This document shows, piece by piece, positions 1-8,689 of a stretch of 64,000 nucleotides of DNA. The notes beneath the pieces are model-generated. The model did no database searches. It was not told where the DNA came from and worked only from the letters and a program-made list of their open reading frames with translations. The first letter of the stretch is position 1. Each line of letters opens with the position of its first letter. The position numbers and the translations under genes are program-made. Source of the DNA: Pedobacter sp. Leaf41 (GTDB taxonomy: Bacteria > Bacteroidota > Bacteroidia > Sphingobacteriales > Sphingobacteriaceae); NCBI RefSeq assembly GCF_001422545.1, contig NZ_LMLE01000001.1:1176127-1240126 (forward strand), in the 5' to 3' direction.

Positions 1-96
1 TCAATGTTAAACTAATTTAAGTCGTTAACAATTTCTTAACTTAGTCTTAACTAGAAATTACATCAGAGACAGTACTTTCGTAACAAATATTTAACT

Positions 97-786
97 ATGA
101 ACAACGCAGGTCAGAAAATATTAATTGTTGATGATGAACCAGATATTCTGGAACTGATTGAGTACAACCTAAAAAAAGAAGGTTACCAGGTTTTTACTGC
201 GACCAATGGTCAGGAAGGAATTACGGTTGCCAAAAAAGTTCATCCAGATCTAATTATTTTAGATATTATGATGCCTAAAATGGATGGAATTGAGGCTTGC
301 AGACTGATGAGGGCAATTCCTGAGTTTAAAAACACTTTTATGGTTTTCTTAACTGCCAGAAGTGAGGAATATTCAGAAATTGCGGGTTTTAATGTAGGTG
401 CCGATGATTATATTGCGAAACCAATTAAACCTCGGGCTTTAGTAAGTCGAATTAACGCAATTTTAAGAAGGAATACTGGAACGGAAGAAGTATCAGAAAA
501 CAAATTGGAAATTGGTGATCTAGTAATTGATAGAGAAGCCTATTTAGTTTTTCAAGGCGGAAATAAAGTTGTTCTTGCCAAAAAAGAATTTGAGTTATTA
601 TATCTTTTGGCCTCTAAACCCGGTAAAGTTTATACCCGTGAATCGATCCTTAAAAATATTTGGGAAGATTCTGTTGTAGTTACCAATAGAACTATTGATG
701 TTCACATCCGTAAACTTCGGGAAAAATTAGGAGAAACTTATGTATCAACGGTAAAAGGTGTTGGTTATAAGTTCGAGCTTTCTTAA
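97..786 (+). CDS. OmpR/PhoB-family DNA-binding response regulator
   Basis: Two-component response regulator that would bind DNA after phosphorylation by a histidine kinase. The receiver domain covers residues 7-125, with the acidic pocket D12/D13, phosphoacceptor D56 in a LDIMMP motif, T86 and K108. A winged-helix Trans_reg_C domain fills residues 135-229 and includes the usual TIDVHIRKLREKL recognition helix. The length of 229 aa is normal for PhoB-type regulators. No kinase gene lies downstream; a partner could sit left of the window edge. Family assignment is secure, but the regulon is unknown. A long hairpin about 25 bp after the stop probably terminates it. Confidence 0.95.
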   Translation: MNNAGQKILIVDDEPDILELIEYNLKKEGYQVFTATNGQEGITVAKKVHPDLIILDIMMPKMDGIEACRLMRAIPEFKNTFMVFLTARSEEYSEIAGFNVGADDYIAKPIKPRALVSRINAILRRNTGTEEVSENKLEIGDLVIDREAYLVFQGGNKVVLAKKEFELLYLLASKPGKVYTRESILKNIWEDSVVVTNRTIDVHIRKLREKLGETYVSTVKGVGYKFELS

Positions 787-796
787 GCAAATATTA

Positions 797-858
797 ACCA
801 CTGATAGACACAGATTAACACAAATTTTTTTTGGTGATTAATCTGTGTTTTTTCTTTG
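797..858 (+). terminator. Repeat-derived hairpin terminator
   Basis: An 11-bp stem, ACACAGATTAA at 809-819 with TTAATCTGTGT at 838-848, is followed by a T-rich tract. It lies just after the response regulator gene and belongs to the ACAGAT repeat family seen elsewhere in the window. Confidence 0.65.
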
Positions 859-872
859 CATCATTTATTTAT

Positions 873-945
873 AGGCACGCAGCGATTCTGCACCGTGCTT
901 ACTAGTTGGGAGTATTAAGATTGCCCTCGTTCCTCGCAATGACAT
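873..945. repeat. REP-like palindromic repeat, CATTGC family
   Basis: The right arm at 919-944 reads, on the minus strand, as TGTCATTGCGAGGAACGAGG followed by GCAATCTT. The left arm at 874-900 is a diverged complement. The same family occurs at 16066-16130 and, decayed, at about 21370-21434. Confidence 0.7.
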
Positions 946-962
946 AAGGTTTAATATGACTT

Positions 963-1000
963 CCTTATCCGTGTCTATCCTTTTTATCTGTGGTTAAATT
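963..1000. repeat. ACAGAT-family intergenic repeat, half copy
   Basis: The stretch resembles the right arm of the 6364-6433 inverted repeat: a GTGTCTATCC core followed by TTTTTATCTGTGGTTA. It precedes the promoter of the pseudouridine synthase gene. Confidence 0.55.
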
Positions 1001-1023
1001 CTGAACCAATAAAATAAAATCCG

Positions 1024-1031
1024 TATTTTTG
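1024..1031 (+). promoter_or_regulatory. Putative -7 promoter element (TATTTTTG)
   Basis: Exact match to the Bacteroidota consensus TAnnTTTG, 23 bp before the TTG start at 1055. It predicts a very short leader. No clear -33 TTG at ideal spacing was seen. Confidence 0.45.
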
Positions 1032-1054
1032 CGGCTCATTAATAGCGCAACAGT

Positions 1055-1777
1055 TTGAAGTACCCGAATTTTAAAGACCTTATTCTTTTTGAAGACAACG
1101 ATTTTATTGTAATCAATAAACCACCATTCTTGGCCTCGCTCGATGAAAGAGGTGGTTCTGGGGAAACTAATGTATTGCGTCTGGCTAAACAATATAGCGA
1201 TGATGCACAGGTTTGTCACCGTTTAGATAAGGAAACCTCTGGTGCTTTAATTATTGCTAAAAATCCTGAAGCCTACCGCCATGCATCCATGCAATTCGAA
1301 CGCAGAAAGGTGGACAAAACCTATCATGCAGTGGTTGATGGCCACGTAATATTCGACAAGTTATTGGTTGATCTACCCATTCTAAATGATGGAAATAAAA
1401 ACGTAACCATCGACAGAGCAGAAGGAAAAAGAGCAGAGACCGTGTTCGATTCATTAAAATATTATAAACATTATACGCTGGTAGAATGTAAACCAATTAC
1501 CGGTCGTATGCACCAAATCCGCATCCACTTGGCTACGCAACGTGCTGCTATAGTGGGTGATGACATGTACAAAGGAAAACCTGTATTTTTGTCTTCAATC
1601 AAAAGAGGCTACAGATTATCTAAAGGAGAGGAGGAGCAACCAATTATGAAACGTTTTGCGCTCCATGCCCGCCATTTAATTTTTAAAGGTTTAGATGATA
1701 AAGACATTGTAATCGATGCGCCATATCCAAAAGATTTTGCCACATTAATCAAACAGCTGGATAAATTTGACGCTTAA
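1055..1777 (+). CDS. RluA-family RNA pseudouridine synthase
   Basis: Converts uridine to pseudouridine in rRNA or tRNA. It has the HRLDKETSG motif with catalytic Asp58 and a C-terminal GRMHQIRIHL motif, both hallmarks of the RluA family. There is no N-terminal S4 domain, so it resembles RluA/RluC-short or TruC types; the target site cannot be told from sequence. The reading frame begins with TTG at 1055, with no upstream in-frame ATG, and a TATTTTTG promoter element sits just upstream, which supports this start. The CLC gene follows 26 bp later and may be cotranscribed. Confidence 0.9.
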   Translation: MKYPNFKDLILFEDNDFIVINKPPFLASLDERGGSGETNVLRLAKQYSDDAQVCHRLDKETSGALIIAKNPEAYRHASMQFERRKVDKTYHAVVDGHVIFDKLLVDLPILNDGNKNVTIDRAEGKRAETVFDSLKYYKHYTLVECKPITGRMHQIRIHLATQRAAIVGDDMYKGKPVFLSSIKRGYRLSKGEEEQPIMKRFALHARHLIFKGLDDKDIVIDAPYPKDFATLIKQLDKFDA

Positions 1778-1803
1778 AATCAATAACCAGAAAATAGAAT
1801 AAC

Positions 1804-3594
1804 ATGTATATCAGATTTGTAAATTACCTTGATAAGATTAACCAATATAGAAAGTCAAAAATATCAAACCGTAATTTCCTCATCATACTTGCTGTTATTG
1901 TTGGTATTCTCGCTGGCCTGGCCGCCGCCGCATTAAAAAGTTTAACACACCATATCGAAGAGTTTCTTCAATCAGACTGGCACTGGAAATATAAGTACTA
2001 TTTATATTTCATTTTTCCGATGATTGGAATCCTGTTGACGGTTCTGTATATCAAATATTTCATCAGAAAAAGCAAGTTTGAAACTGGCTTAACCCCGTTG
2101 CTCTACGCGATCTCCAAAAAATCGAGCAGGGTAGAGGCACATAATATTTATTCTCAAATCATCACTGCTGCAGTAACGGTAGGTTTCGGTGGATCAACCG
2201 GTTTAGAGGCCCCCATCGTTACTAGTGGCTCGGCAATTGGATCTAACTTAGCACGTATTTTAGGTTTATCCTATCGCGAAATTACCATGCTTGTGGCTTG
2301 TGGAGCGGCTGCTGGTATTGCCGGGGCTTTTAATAGTCCTGTTGCAGGAATCGTCTTTGCAATCGAAATATTACTTCCCGAGTTTACAATACCGGCGTTT
2401 ATCCCATTGCTTTTATCGGCTGCAACCGCCGCCGTAGTTGCCCGTATATTTTATACCCAACAGTTATTTTTCCTGGTAACAGAAGGATGGCAAATTAACG
2501 CCTTATTTTACTATGTACTTCTGGCCGGATTAATTGGTTTGTTTTCGATTTATTTTACCAAGGCAAACTATGCTGTTAAAGGCCTTTTTTATAAAATTAA
2601 ACATCCTTACACCAAAGTTATTATTGGTGGTTTGATGTTAGGGGCGCTAGTTTTTCTTTTCCCAACCCTTTATGGTGAAGGCTACATTACGATTAAAGGC
2701 CTTTTGAAAGGCGACTATTTAACGGTAATTAACAACAGTATCTTTTCCGATTACAGCAACATTCCGGCAGTCGTTATACTTTTTACAATTGTAACCATAT
2801 TCATGAAATCGATTGCTACCCTGGTTACTTTGGGTGCAGGAGGCAACGGGGGTACTTTTGCGCCGAGTTTAATCATGGGGGGATTAATTGGTTTTATTTT
2901 TGCTTACATGGTCAACTTATCGGGAATTGCCCATTTGAACGTTTCGAATTTCATAGTTGCAGGTATGGCAGCTGCTTTGGGAGCGATCATGCATGCACCA
3001 TTAACGGGCATTTTTCTAATTGCCGAAATTACCGGAGGTTATATATTAATGGTCCCTTTAATGATAACTACGGCGATTTCCTATGCTATTAACCGTAGTG
3101 CTCAGAAGCATTCTATCTATACGAAGGTACTAGCCGATAAGGGGGAACTGTTATCACACGAAGATAAAGACACAACAGTTTTGAATCAGATGAAACTAAA
3201 ATATCTGACAGAAAAAAACTATCCGGCTCTCTATCTTAATGATTTAATTTCCTTGAAGATGAATGAAATTGTACAGTCGCATAAAAATATCTGTGCGGTT
3301 ATTGATGAGTTAGGAGATTTCAAAGGGATTATCTATGTGGAAGAAATTTTCGGAGAGATGATTAAAGAGGAGCAAAAGGAAAGCCTGACTGTTTCACATT
3401 TAGTCCAGCAAGCTCCGCTTACCATAAATATTGCTGATGATCTAAAAACAGTTCTGAAGAAAATGGAGCAGGAAAATGCGTGGATTTTGCCGGTGATCAA
3501 TAACGAAAACCAATATCAAGGTTTCGTTTCGAAAACAGCTATTTTCAATAAATACAGGGCTTTATTGATGAGACAGAATGATTATATGGGTTAG
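1804..3594 (+). CDS. CLC-family chloride channel/transporter with C-terminal CBS pair
   Basis: Inner-membrane anion channel or exchanger of 596 aa. The CLC core spans roughly residues 25-440. The gating glutamate is present as Glu135 in a GLEAP motif (GREGP in E. coli ClcA), and the GGTFAP motif with Phe352 is intact. The helix corresponding to the internal proton glutamate reads FAIEILL, so the position of ClcA Glu203 is Ile189; this is typical of channels rather than H+/Cl- exchangers. The first selectivity motif (GSGIP in ClcA) is replaced by TGLTP. Residues 465-596 form two CBS domains, possibly nucleotide sensing. A hairpin terminator follows. Confidence 0.93.
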   Translation: MYIRFVNYLDKINQYRKSKISNRNFLIILAVIVGILAGLAAAALKSLTHHIEEFLQSDWHWKYKYYLYFIFPMIGILLTVLYIKYFIRKSKFETGLTPLLYAISKKSSRVEAHNIYSQIITAAVTVGFGGSTGLEAPIVTSGSAIGSNLARILGLSYREITMLVACGAAAGIAGAFNSPVAGIVFAIEILLPEFTIPAFIPLLLSAATAAVVARIFYTQQLFFLVTEGWQINALFYYVLLAGLIGLFSIYFTKANYAVKGLFYKIKHPYTKVIIGGLMLGALVFLFPTLYGEGYITIKGLLKGDYLTVINNSIFSDYSNIPAVVILFTIVTIFMKSIATLVTLGAGGNGGTFAPSLIMGGLIGFIFAYMVNLSGIAHLNVSNFIVAGMAAALGAIMHAPLTGIFLIAEITGGYILMVPLMITTAISYAINRSAQKHSIYTKVLADKGELLSHEDKDTTVLNQMKLKYLTEKNYPALYLNDLISLKMNEIVQSHKNICAVIDELGDFKGIIYVEEIFGEMIKEEQKESLTVSHLVQQAPLTINIADDLKTVLKKMEQENAWILPVINNENQYQGFVSKTAIFNKYRALLMRQNDYMG

Positions 3595-3599
3595 TTTAA

Positions 3600-3637
3600 G
3601 TTGTAAGTTTTAAGCCCTAAGACTTATCACTTACAAC
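3600..3637. terminator. Bidirectional terminator between convergent genes
   Basis: A 9-bp stem, GTTGTAAGT/ACTTACAAC, with extra pairing TAAG/CTTA inside, is followed by a T-tract on the plus strand. It lies between the CLC gene and the sigma-54 regulator gene, which converge. Confidence 0.65.
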
Positions 3638-3652
3638 CTATAATTTTTTAAA

Positions 3653-5056
3653 TTATTCTCTCTTCAAACCGAATTTTTCAATCTTGCTATACAAATGACT
3701 TCTTTGAATATCGATTTCATCAGCAGTTTTTGATACGTTCCAATTGTTTTTTTCCAGTTTAAATTTGATAAATTCCTTCTCCGCATGGTCTTTATAATCT
3801 TGAAAATTATTAAAGCTATCGAAAGAAGAAGACATCCCTGACCCATTCGCAGAAAGAGCAATTTGTGTACTCGTTGCCGCACCAATGTTTGTTCCGCCGC
3901 CTGGATTGGCGAAAGCACGTACATCATTTTCTGTAATCACCTTATCACTCAAAATAATCAAACGCTCAATCATATTGTGTAACTCACGAACGTTCCCTGT
4001 CCAGGGCAAAGCCTGTAATGCAGCCATACCACCTTCGTTAATTTTTTTAACAGGCATGCCATAGTCATTGCAAATATTTTCTAGAAAATTCTGTGCAATC
4101 ACTGGAATATCATCAGTACGTTCTGTTAAATGAGGTACGTGGATGTTGATTACATTTAAACGGTGGTACAAATCCATACGGAAATTACCATCTTCAATTT
4201 CCTTTAATAAATCTTTATTGGTTGCCGCTAAAACACGAACATTAACTTCAATTTCCTTTTCGCCACCAACACGAGAAATCTTATGTTCTTGTAAAGCACG
4301 AAGCACTTTAGCTTGAGCAGAAAGGCTCATGTCGCCAATTTCATCTAAGAATAATGTTCCGCCATTTGCTAATTCAAATTTACCAATACGTTGTTTAACA
4401 GCTGAAGTAAATGAACCTTTTTCATGGCCAAACAGCTCACTTTCAATTAATTCTGATGGAATTGCAGCGCAGTTCACTTCAATTAACGGGCTGTCAGCAC
4501 GGTTTGATTTTTCATGTAACCAACGGGCAACCAGCTCTTTACCACTACCATTTGCACCTGTAATTAAAACTCGCGCTTCAGTAGGGGCAACTCGTTCAAT
4601 CGTTTCTTTAATCTTCGATATACTTTCGGATTCACCTAGAATTTCGCGGGTTTTACTTGCTTTACGTTTTAGTACTTTTGTTTCGGTAACTAAATTTCCA
4701 CGATCTAAACCATTGCGAACGGTGATCAGTAAACGATTTAAATCTGGTGGTTTTGAAATGAAATCGAAGGCACCTTTTTTACTGGCCTCAATGGCTGTTT
4801 CTACAGTTCCGTGACCAGAAATCATGATGAAAGGTAGGTCTGGTTTGATGATTTGTGCCTGTTCGAGCACTTCCATACCGTCCATTTTATTCATCTTGAT
4901 ATCGCAAAGAACCAAGTCGAAATTGGTTTTCTTGATCATTTCAAGGCCGTCGATACCATTATCGATATCTTCAACATCGTAATTTTCGTATTCTAAGATT
5001 TCGCGTAGGGTACTTCGAATTGCCCGCTCGTCATCAATAATTAATAGTTTGGCCAT
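3653..5056 (-). CDS. Sigma-54-dependent response regulator (NtrC family)
   Basis: Activator of RpoN-dependent promoters, 467 aa with three domains. The receiver domain covers residues 3-120 (D8/D9, phosphoacceptor D52, K102 region). The AAA+ domain spans about 140-370, with Walker A GANGSGKE, Walker B LFLDEIGD and the sigma-54 contact loop. The C-terminal Fis-type helix-turn-helix covers 420-467 (WNVSKTADEIDIQRSHLYSKI). The contact loop reads GSFTSA instead of canonical GAFTGA. A linker of about 40 residues rich in Gly, Ser and Asn precedes the DNA-binding domain. No kinase gene is adjacent, so it is an orphan within this window. Confidence 0.94.
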   Translation of the reverse strand: MAKLLIIDDERAIRSTLREILEYENYDVEDIDNGIDGLEMIKKTNFDLVLCDIKMNKMDGMEVLEQAQIIKPDLPFIMISGHGTVETAIEASKKGAFDFISKPPDLNRLLITVRNGLDRGNLVTETKVLKRKASKTREILGESESISKIKETIERVAPTEARVLITGANGSGKELVARWLHEKSNRADSPLIEVNCAAIPSELIESELFGHEKGSFTSAVKQRIGKFELANGGTLFLDEIGDMSLSAQAKVLRALQEHKISRVGGEKEIEVNVRVLAATNKDLLKEIEDGNFRMDLYHRLNVINIHVPHLTERTDDIPVIAQNFLENICNDYGMPVKKINEGGMAALQALPWTGNVRELHNMIERLIILSDKVITENDVRAFANPGGGTNIGAATSTQIALSANGSGMSSSFDSFNNFQDYKDHAEKEFIKFKLEKNNWNVSKTADEIDIQRSHLYSKIEKFGLKRE

Positions 5057-5504
5057 TTGATATTCTTATTCTAATTGAAGTGCTAATATATAATTTTAAA
5101 TTTATGTATAGTTTATTATACAATCAATTTAGCCTATAAACGAGAAATCGTTAAAAAGGTTTTAAGTTTTTTATCGGAAAATAGTAGATAGAAATTTGTT
5201 TGGATAATTCAATTGAGGTTAACTTTTTAGCGAAAGGTAAATATGAAGATTCTCAGTTCCGTCAGGTTATTAATGCGATGTTTTTTTAAACAGCGAATTC
5301 TAACTCAATAATTTTTCACACTGCATTAAATAAATTTTTGTATTATACAATTGATAGTATTTTTCCGTGAATTCGGTGTCTCCGTGGCAACCGATAGAAA
5401 TTGATGATAAGAAAATTTAAAGTTTTGGAGCATCACCTTGAACAAATCATAATAGATAGAAGCAGCCTAAATATTCTAGTTTTTGCTTTCAAAAATGAAA
5501 AAAA
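5057..5504. other. Intergenic region without recognisable gene
   Basis: AT-rich gap between the sigma-54 regulator and rnpB. It should carry the regulator's promoter, although no clear TAnnTTTG was identified. A stretch near 5370-5391 (GGTGTCTCCGTGGCAA) resembles remnants of dispersed intergenic repeats. No convincing reading frame is seen on either strand. Confidence 0.4.
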
Positions 5505-5874
5505 TGCAGGTCTATAAGCCGGGTTCTGTTTCCTGATTGCTCAGGATTTCTATCATTAATCCACTATAAACGTTGCCGTTTATCTCTAACGACCTACCCA
5601 CTAACATCGGACGGGCAGCCCTACATGCGTTAGCCTATTTGGTCTTTCAACTCTCGGGGTTTACAAACCACTGCAGTCGCCTGCAATGCTCGTACGCTCT
5701 TACCGCACGTTTTCACCCTTACCTCGATTGCTCGGGGCGGTATATTTTCTGTTGCACTGATCCGTAATTCAGGTTTTCATTCCTGAATTCCTTTCCGTTA
5801 GAAAGCGAGATGCCCTGCGTTGCCCGGACTTTCCTCTCTTCCGATAAATCGAAACAGCGATAGAACAACCTGCA
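5505..5874 (-). ncRNA. rnpB: RNase P RNA, bacterial type A
   Basis: Catalytic RNA subunit of RNase P, which trims tRNA 5' ends. Read on the minus strand it carries the conserved 5' block GAGGAAAGTCCGGGCA near 5820-5842 and the 3' block ACAGAACCCGGCTTATAGAC near 5510-5529. The ends pair: TGCAGG at the 5' end with CCTGCA at the 3' end, closing helix P1 and giving about 370 nt. A T-rich tract follows P1 on the minus strand and may serve as the terminator. Short frames inside this interval are not genes. Confidence 0.95.
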
Positions 5875-5881
5875 TTTTGCG

Positions 5882-5889
5882 CAAATATG
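5882..5889 (-). promoter_or_regulatory. Putative -7 element of rnpB (CATATTTG)
   Basis: A 7-of-8 match to TAnnTTTG on the minus strand. It ends 7 bp before the predicted RNase P RNA 5' end, the spacing expected for a -7 element. Confidence 0.4.
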
Positions 5890-5922
5890 GGCTTTTTAAG
5901 TCAAATTATTTAAAGAAGTTGA

Positions 5923-6345
5923 TTATTTACAATTTTGTAATTGGGTAGAAACCTGTGAGTAGGGAACAAAACCTTGATTATTCCCGAACGAATTGGTAAC
6001 AAAAACCATTACCTGAGCCACATCGATGTCTGCCAATTCAGGGAAACCAGGCATTTTTTCCTGGTAATCCTTACCGTGGATGGTCATTTTTTCATCCGTG
6101 CCATTTCTAATAATGCAAGCAAGCCGTGTTTTATTGGCTTTTAAAAATACTGAATCGGTAAGTGGAGGAGCGAGCTGACCTAAACCTTCGCCATTTTCAC
6201 CGTGACAGTTCTGGCATTTTGCTTTGTAAATATCTTTCCCGTTCGACATATAGTTTTGCAAGTCGATAGTTTCTTGGTTTTGGCAAGAAACAATGATGGC
6301 AACAATCGAAAGTAAAAAAATGGAATTAATGATGTATTTGCGCAT
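5923..6345 (-). CDS. Lipoprotein c-type cytochrome
   Basis: Small periplasmic electron carrier of 140 aa. A signal peptide ends in the lipobox IVSC with Cys21, so the protein is probably membrane anchored. One heme c site, CQNCH at residues 44-48, is followed by a class I cytochrome fold; the Met of KMPGFPEL is the likely distal ligand. It lies downstream of the SCO gene on the same strand, separated by a large inverted repeat. That context suggests delivery of electrons to, or assembly of, a copper enzyme, but the partner is not in the window. Confidence 0.9.
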   Translation of the reverse strand: MRKYIINSIFLLSIVAIIVSCQNQETIDLQNYMSNGKDIYKAKCQNCHGENGEGLGQLAPPLTDSVFLKANKTRLACIIRNGTDEKMTIHGKDYQEKMPGFPELADIDVAQVMVFVTNSFGNNQGFVPYSQVSTQLQNCK

Positions 6346-6363
6346 GGATTTTTATTTAATATC

Positions 6364-6433
6364 AACCACAGATAAGAAAAGATGAACACAGATTTTGTAT
6401 TGTTATCTGTGCTTATCCTTTTCATCTGCGGTT
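6364..6433. repeat. Large inverted repeat, ACAGAT family (full copy)
   Basis: Left arm 6364-6393 (AACCACAGATAAG then AAAAGATGAACACAGAT) and right arm 6405-6433 are imperfect complements of about 29-30 nt around an 11-nt loop. It sits between the SCO and cytochrome c genes and could modulate readthrough. Related copies lie at 797-848, 963-1000 and 11231-11279. Confidence 0.75.
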
Positions 6434-6438
6434 AAAAT

Positions 6439-7089
6439 TTATTTTTTATACTCTGCTAATAAAACCGGGATGTCTTTTTTCAACTGTTCAACCTGTTCTT
6501 CCTTTGTTCCGTCGTAAGCGCCGCGAATCCTTCGGTCTTTGTCAATCAGGACTAAATATCCCTGGTGAATATAACCATCTTTTGCTGTGCTATCTTCGCC
6601 AACCGCTACTAGGTAGTTTTTCTCCGCAAGCGTGTACACGCTGTCTTTGCTTCCATAAAGAAATTGCCATTTTGGTCCATCAACACCGAGTTTCTTTGCA
6701 TATTTTTTAAGTGCCGAAGGTTTATCGTATTTAAAGTCGATGGTGTGTGACACAAACATCACATCCGGGTTGGTTTTAAATTTGTTGTAAACCGTCATCA
6801 AGTTACGATGCATGGTGGGGCAAATGGTGGTACATGAGGTGAAGAAAAAATCGGCTACGTAAACTTTTCCATCAGTACTTTTGTTTGTCGTAATCACACT
6901 GTCCTGATTAAGAAAAGACCAATTTGGAATGGTTTGATAAACCGTGTCTATCTTTTCAACACCTGCAGCATCTCTAACGGTTTCCGCATGTCGTTCGCCA
7001 TAAAAAGGAAGTTTCTTTTCTTGCTGACAAGATGAAAATATGGTGATTGATAGCATACAAACGGCTATCGAAGAAATCAATTTATTCAT
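6439..7089 (-). CDS. SCO1/SenC-family copper chaperone lipoprotein
   Basis: Thioredoxin-fold protein that usually delivers copper to the CuA site of cytochrome oxidase or acts as a thiol reductase. Of its 216 aa, the signal peptide ends at Cys21 (lipobox FSSC). The copper ligands are Cys86 and Cys90 in FTSCTTICP, and the conserved histidine is in the YIHQGYLVLID motif. All three canonical ligands are therefore present. It heads a minus-strand pair with the cytochrome c gene and lies downstream of the MauG/MbnP group, which fits a copper-handling role. Confidence 0.93.
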   Translation of the reverse strand: MNKLISSIAVCMLSITIFSSCQQEKKLPFYGERHAETVRDAAGVEKIDTVYQTIPNWSFLNQDSVITTNKSTDGKVYVADFFFTSCTTICPTMHRNLMTVYNKFKTNPDVMFVSHTIDFKYDKPSALKKYAKKLGVDGPKWQFLYGSKDSVYTLAEKNYLVAVGEDSTAKDGYIHQGYLVLIDKDRRIRGAYDGTKEEQVEQLKKDIPVLLAEYKK

Positions 7090-7246
7090 GATGATTTTAT
7101 TAAAATGTAAATATACAACCTCTATTATAAAGGATGGGATTAATTGTTCTTTTGTTGTCAGTTCAAATCGTTTCCCGCCGATTGAATGAAATGCTTGGTG
7201 ATTTTGTAAATGGTTTTTGCAAATCTTTCCATCAGCGGGAAAACAA

Positions 7247-7702
7247 TTAGTGCTTATGATTTTTCATTTCTGTGGTTTCTACAGATTTGATATTGTAATT
7301 TTTCAAAACCGAATCTGATACCTTTGTTACTTGGATATACTGGTCTTCAATGGCTCTCACTTTAATCATCTGCAATTTGTAGTACGCCATGTTTTCTTGC
7401 TCATTTTTACCTTTAAAATCATCTTTAAAGAAATGCATCCAATCCATCATGCGCTCATCAGCTTTGTTTAATTGATTAATCAGGTTAGCCATTTTAAGCG
7501 AATCTTCCGCAGATTTGATTTTTCCGCTTTTCAGAATAGAATCCAATTTGATTCTATTTTTCACTACTTTCTCCCCATCCATCATCAACTTGTCGTGAAT
7601 GTTTAGTACTTCTTTCTTTACCGCATTTGCATCTGGTTCTGTTTTACAAGCAGCGAAAAACAGAAGCGTTAGGCCCAATTGTATTATAATCAATTTTTTC
7701 AT
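7247..7702 (-). CDS. Small helical lipoprotein of unknown function
   Basis: 151 aa with a signal peptide ending at a lipobox Cys (FFAAC, Cys19). The rest is charged and predicted mostly helical, with a central segment rich in Met, Trp, His and Phe (MMDWMHFFKDDF) and a C terminus ending NHKH. No named domain was recognised. It begins 9 bp after the outer-membrane protein gene, so it probably belongs to the same minus-strand operon as the MauG-like and MbnP-like proteins. A metal or heme role is possible only by association. Confidence 0.75.
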   Translation of the reverse strand: MKKLIIIQLGLTLLFFAACKTEPDANAVKKEVLNIHDKLMMDGEKVVKNRIKLDSILKSGKIKSAEDSLKMANLINQLNKADERMMDWMHFFKDDFKGKNEQENMAYYKLQMIKVRAIEDQYIQVTKVSDSVLKNYNIKSVETTEMKNHKH

Positions 7703-7711
7703 TTTCGTTTT

Positions 7712-8689
7712 TTAAAAATTGTAAGTTATTCCTAAATGAACACGTCCAGCGCTCATCGGGTGATCAGTTTTGGCTTCCCAAACGTTTTTCTGTAACCCAG
7801 CATTTAAGGCCATGTTTTTGTAGAAAACATCTACACCTACGCCACCCATTAAATTATTCATTACATGTTCTCCGGTTTTAATTCCTTGGTATTTTTCTCC
7901 ACCAGAATACTCATAAAAAAATTGCGCTGACGGCATTACCTGAACAGTTTTTCCTACTCTTTGGGTATAGAAAATATTTAAGAAACTGGTTGTGCTATTT
8001 GCAATCCCCTCATCACGGCTATTGGTTCCGTTTACTTTGTAGGAGGTGTTTAAACTTGCCCCAAACTTTCCTAAACCAACAATATAATTTAAGTATACAA
8101 ATCCATCTGTACTGCCCGTTCCTCCCTGCATCAGAGATGAATATCGAATTCCTTCGTTATTTTTAAAGTCGTTTTTCCCTGTGGGGAGTTTTACACCGAT
8201 ACCGGCAATTAACTGTTGCTTAAAGTCATTTTCCAGTTGTTGTACAAAGTGATAACCCGTGTAAAGGTTTACATCACCTATGCCAGAGATAGATGAGGTA
8301 TAACCATTGTATCTTTCGCTATTGGAAACATATGGTAAAATTGCATTAATTTCCAGGCGACTATTCATAAAATATCTACCTCTAAATTCGATTGATCGAT
8401 ATAACTCATAATCTGCCTGATTTCCGGTGTGGCCGGTTATCGGGGCATCTTGCTGCTTTGCGGGGATAAAGAATTTACCTCCGTTAGGAAACAAGGAGTG
8501 ACCCTGGCCATCATAACCGTTAAAAGAACGATAGCGATAAAGAAGACTAATGCTATTGCGGTTAAAATACGGGGTAATCCCCATAAAACAGCCACAAATG
8601 TCGCAGGCGAATGTTTGGCTACCAACCAAAACAAATAGTAGAATTAATATTTTACGATTCACTATATAATGTATTTTTAATAAACTCAT
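7712..8689 (-). CDS. Outer-membrane beta-barrel protein with N-terminal CxxCxC
   Basis: Probable outer-membrane protein of 325 aa. After a signal peptide the mature protein would begin close to ACDICGCFMG, a CxxCxC cluster suited to metal binding. The rest alternates hydrophobic and polar residues and ends in aromatic ITYNF, typical of a barrel. The gene overlaps the 3' end of the MauG-like gene by 38 bp if ATG 8689 is used, or by 11 bp if GTG 8662 is used; the latter gives a neater signal peptide. Its place beside MauG/MbnP suggests a transport or docking role in copper handling (inference). Confidence 0.75.
   Translation of the reverse strand: MSLLKIHYIVNRKILILLFVLVGSQTFACDICGCFMGITPYFNRNSISLLYRYRSFNGYDGQGHSLFPNGGKFFIPAKQQDAPITGHTGNQADYELYRSIEFRGRYFMNSRLEINAILPYVSNSERYNGYTSSISGIGDVNLYTGYHFVQQLENDFKQQLIAGIGVKLPTGKNDFKNNEGIRYSSLMQGGTGSTDGFVYLNYIVGLGKFGASLNTSYKVNGTNSRDEGIANSTTSFLNIFYTQRVGKTVQVMPSAQFFYEYSGGEKYQGIKTGEHVMNNLMGGVGVDVFYKNMALNAGLQKNVWEAKTDHPMSAGRVHLGITYNF

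Noticed and set aside
5573..5767. 64-aa open frame inside rnpB
   Set aside because: It lies wholly inside the conserved RNase P RNA, on the opposite strand. It has no protein-like pattern.
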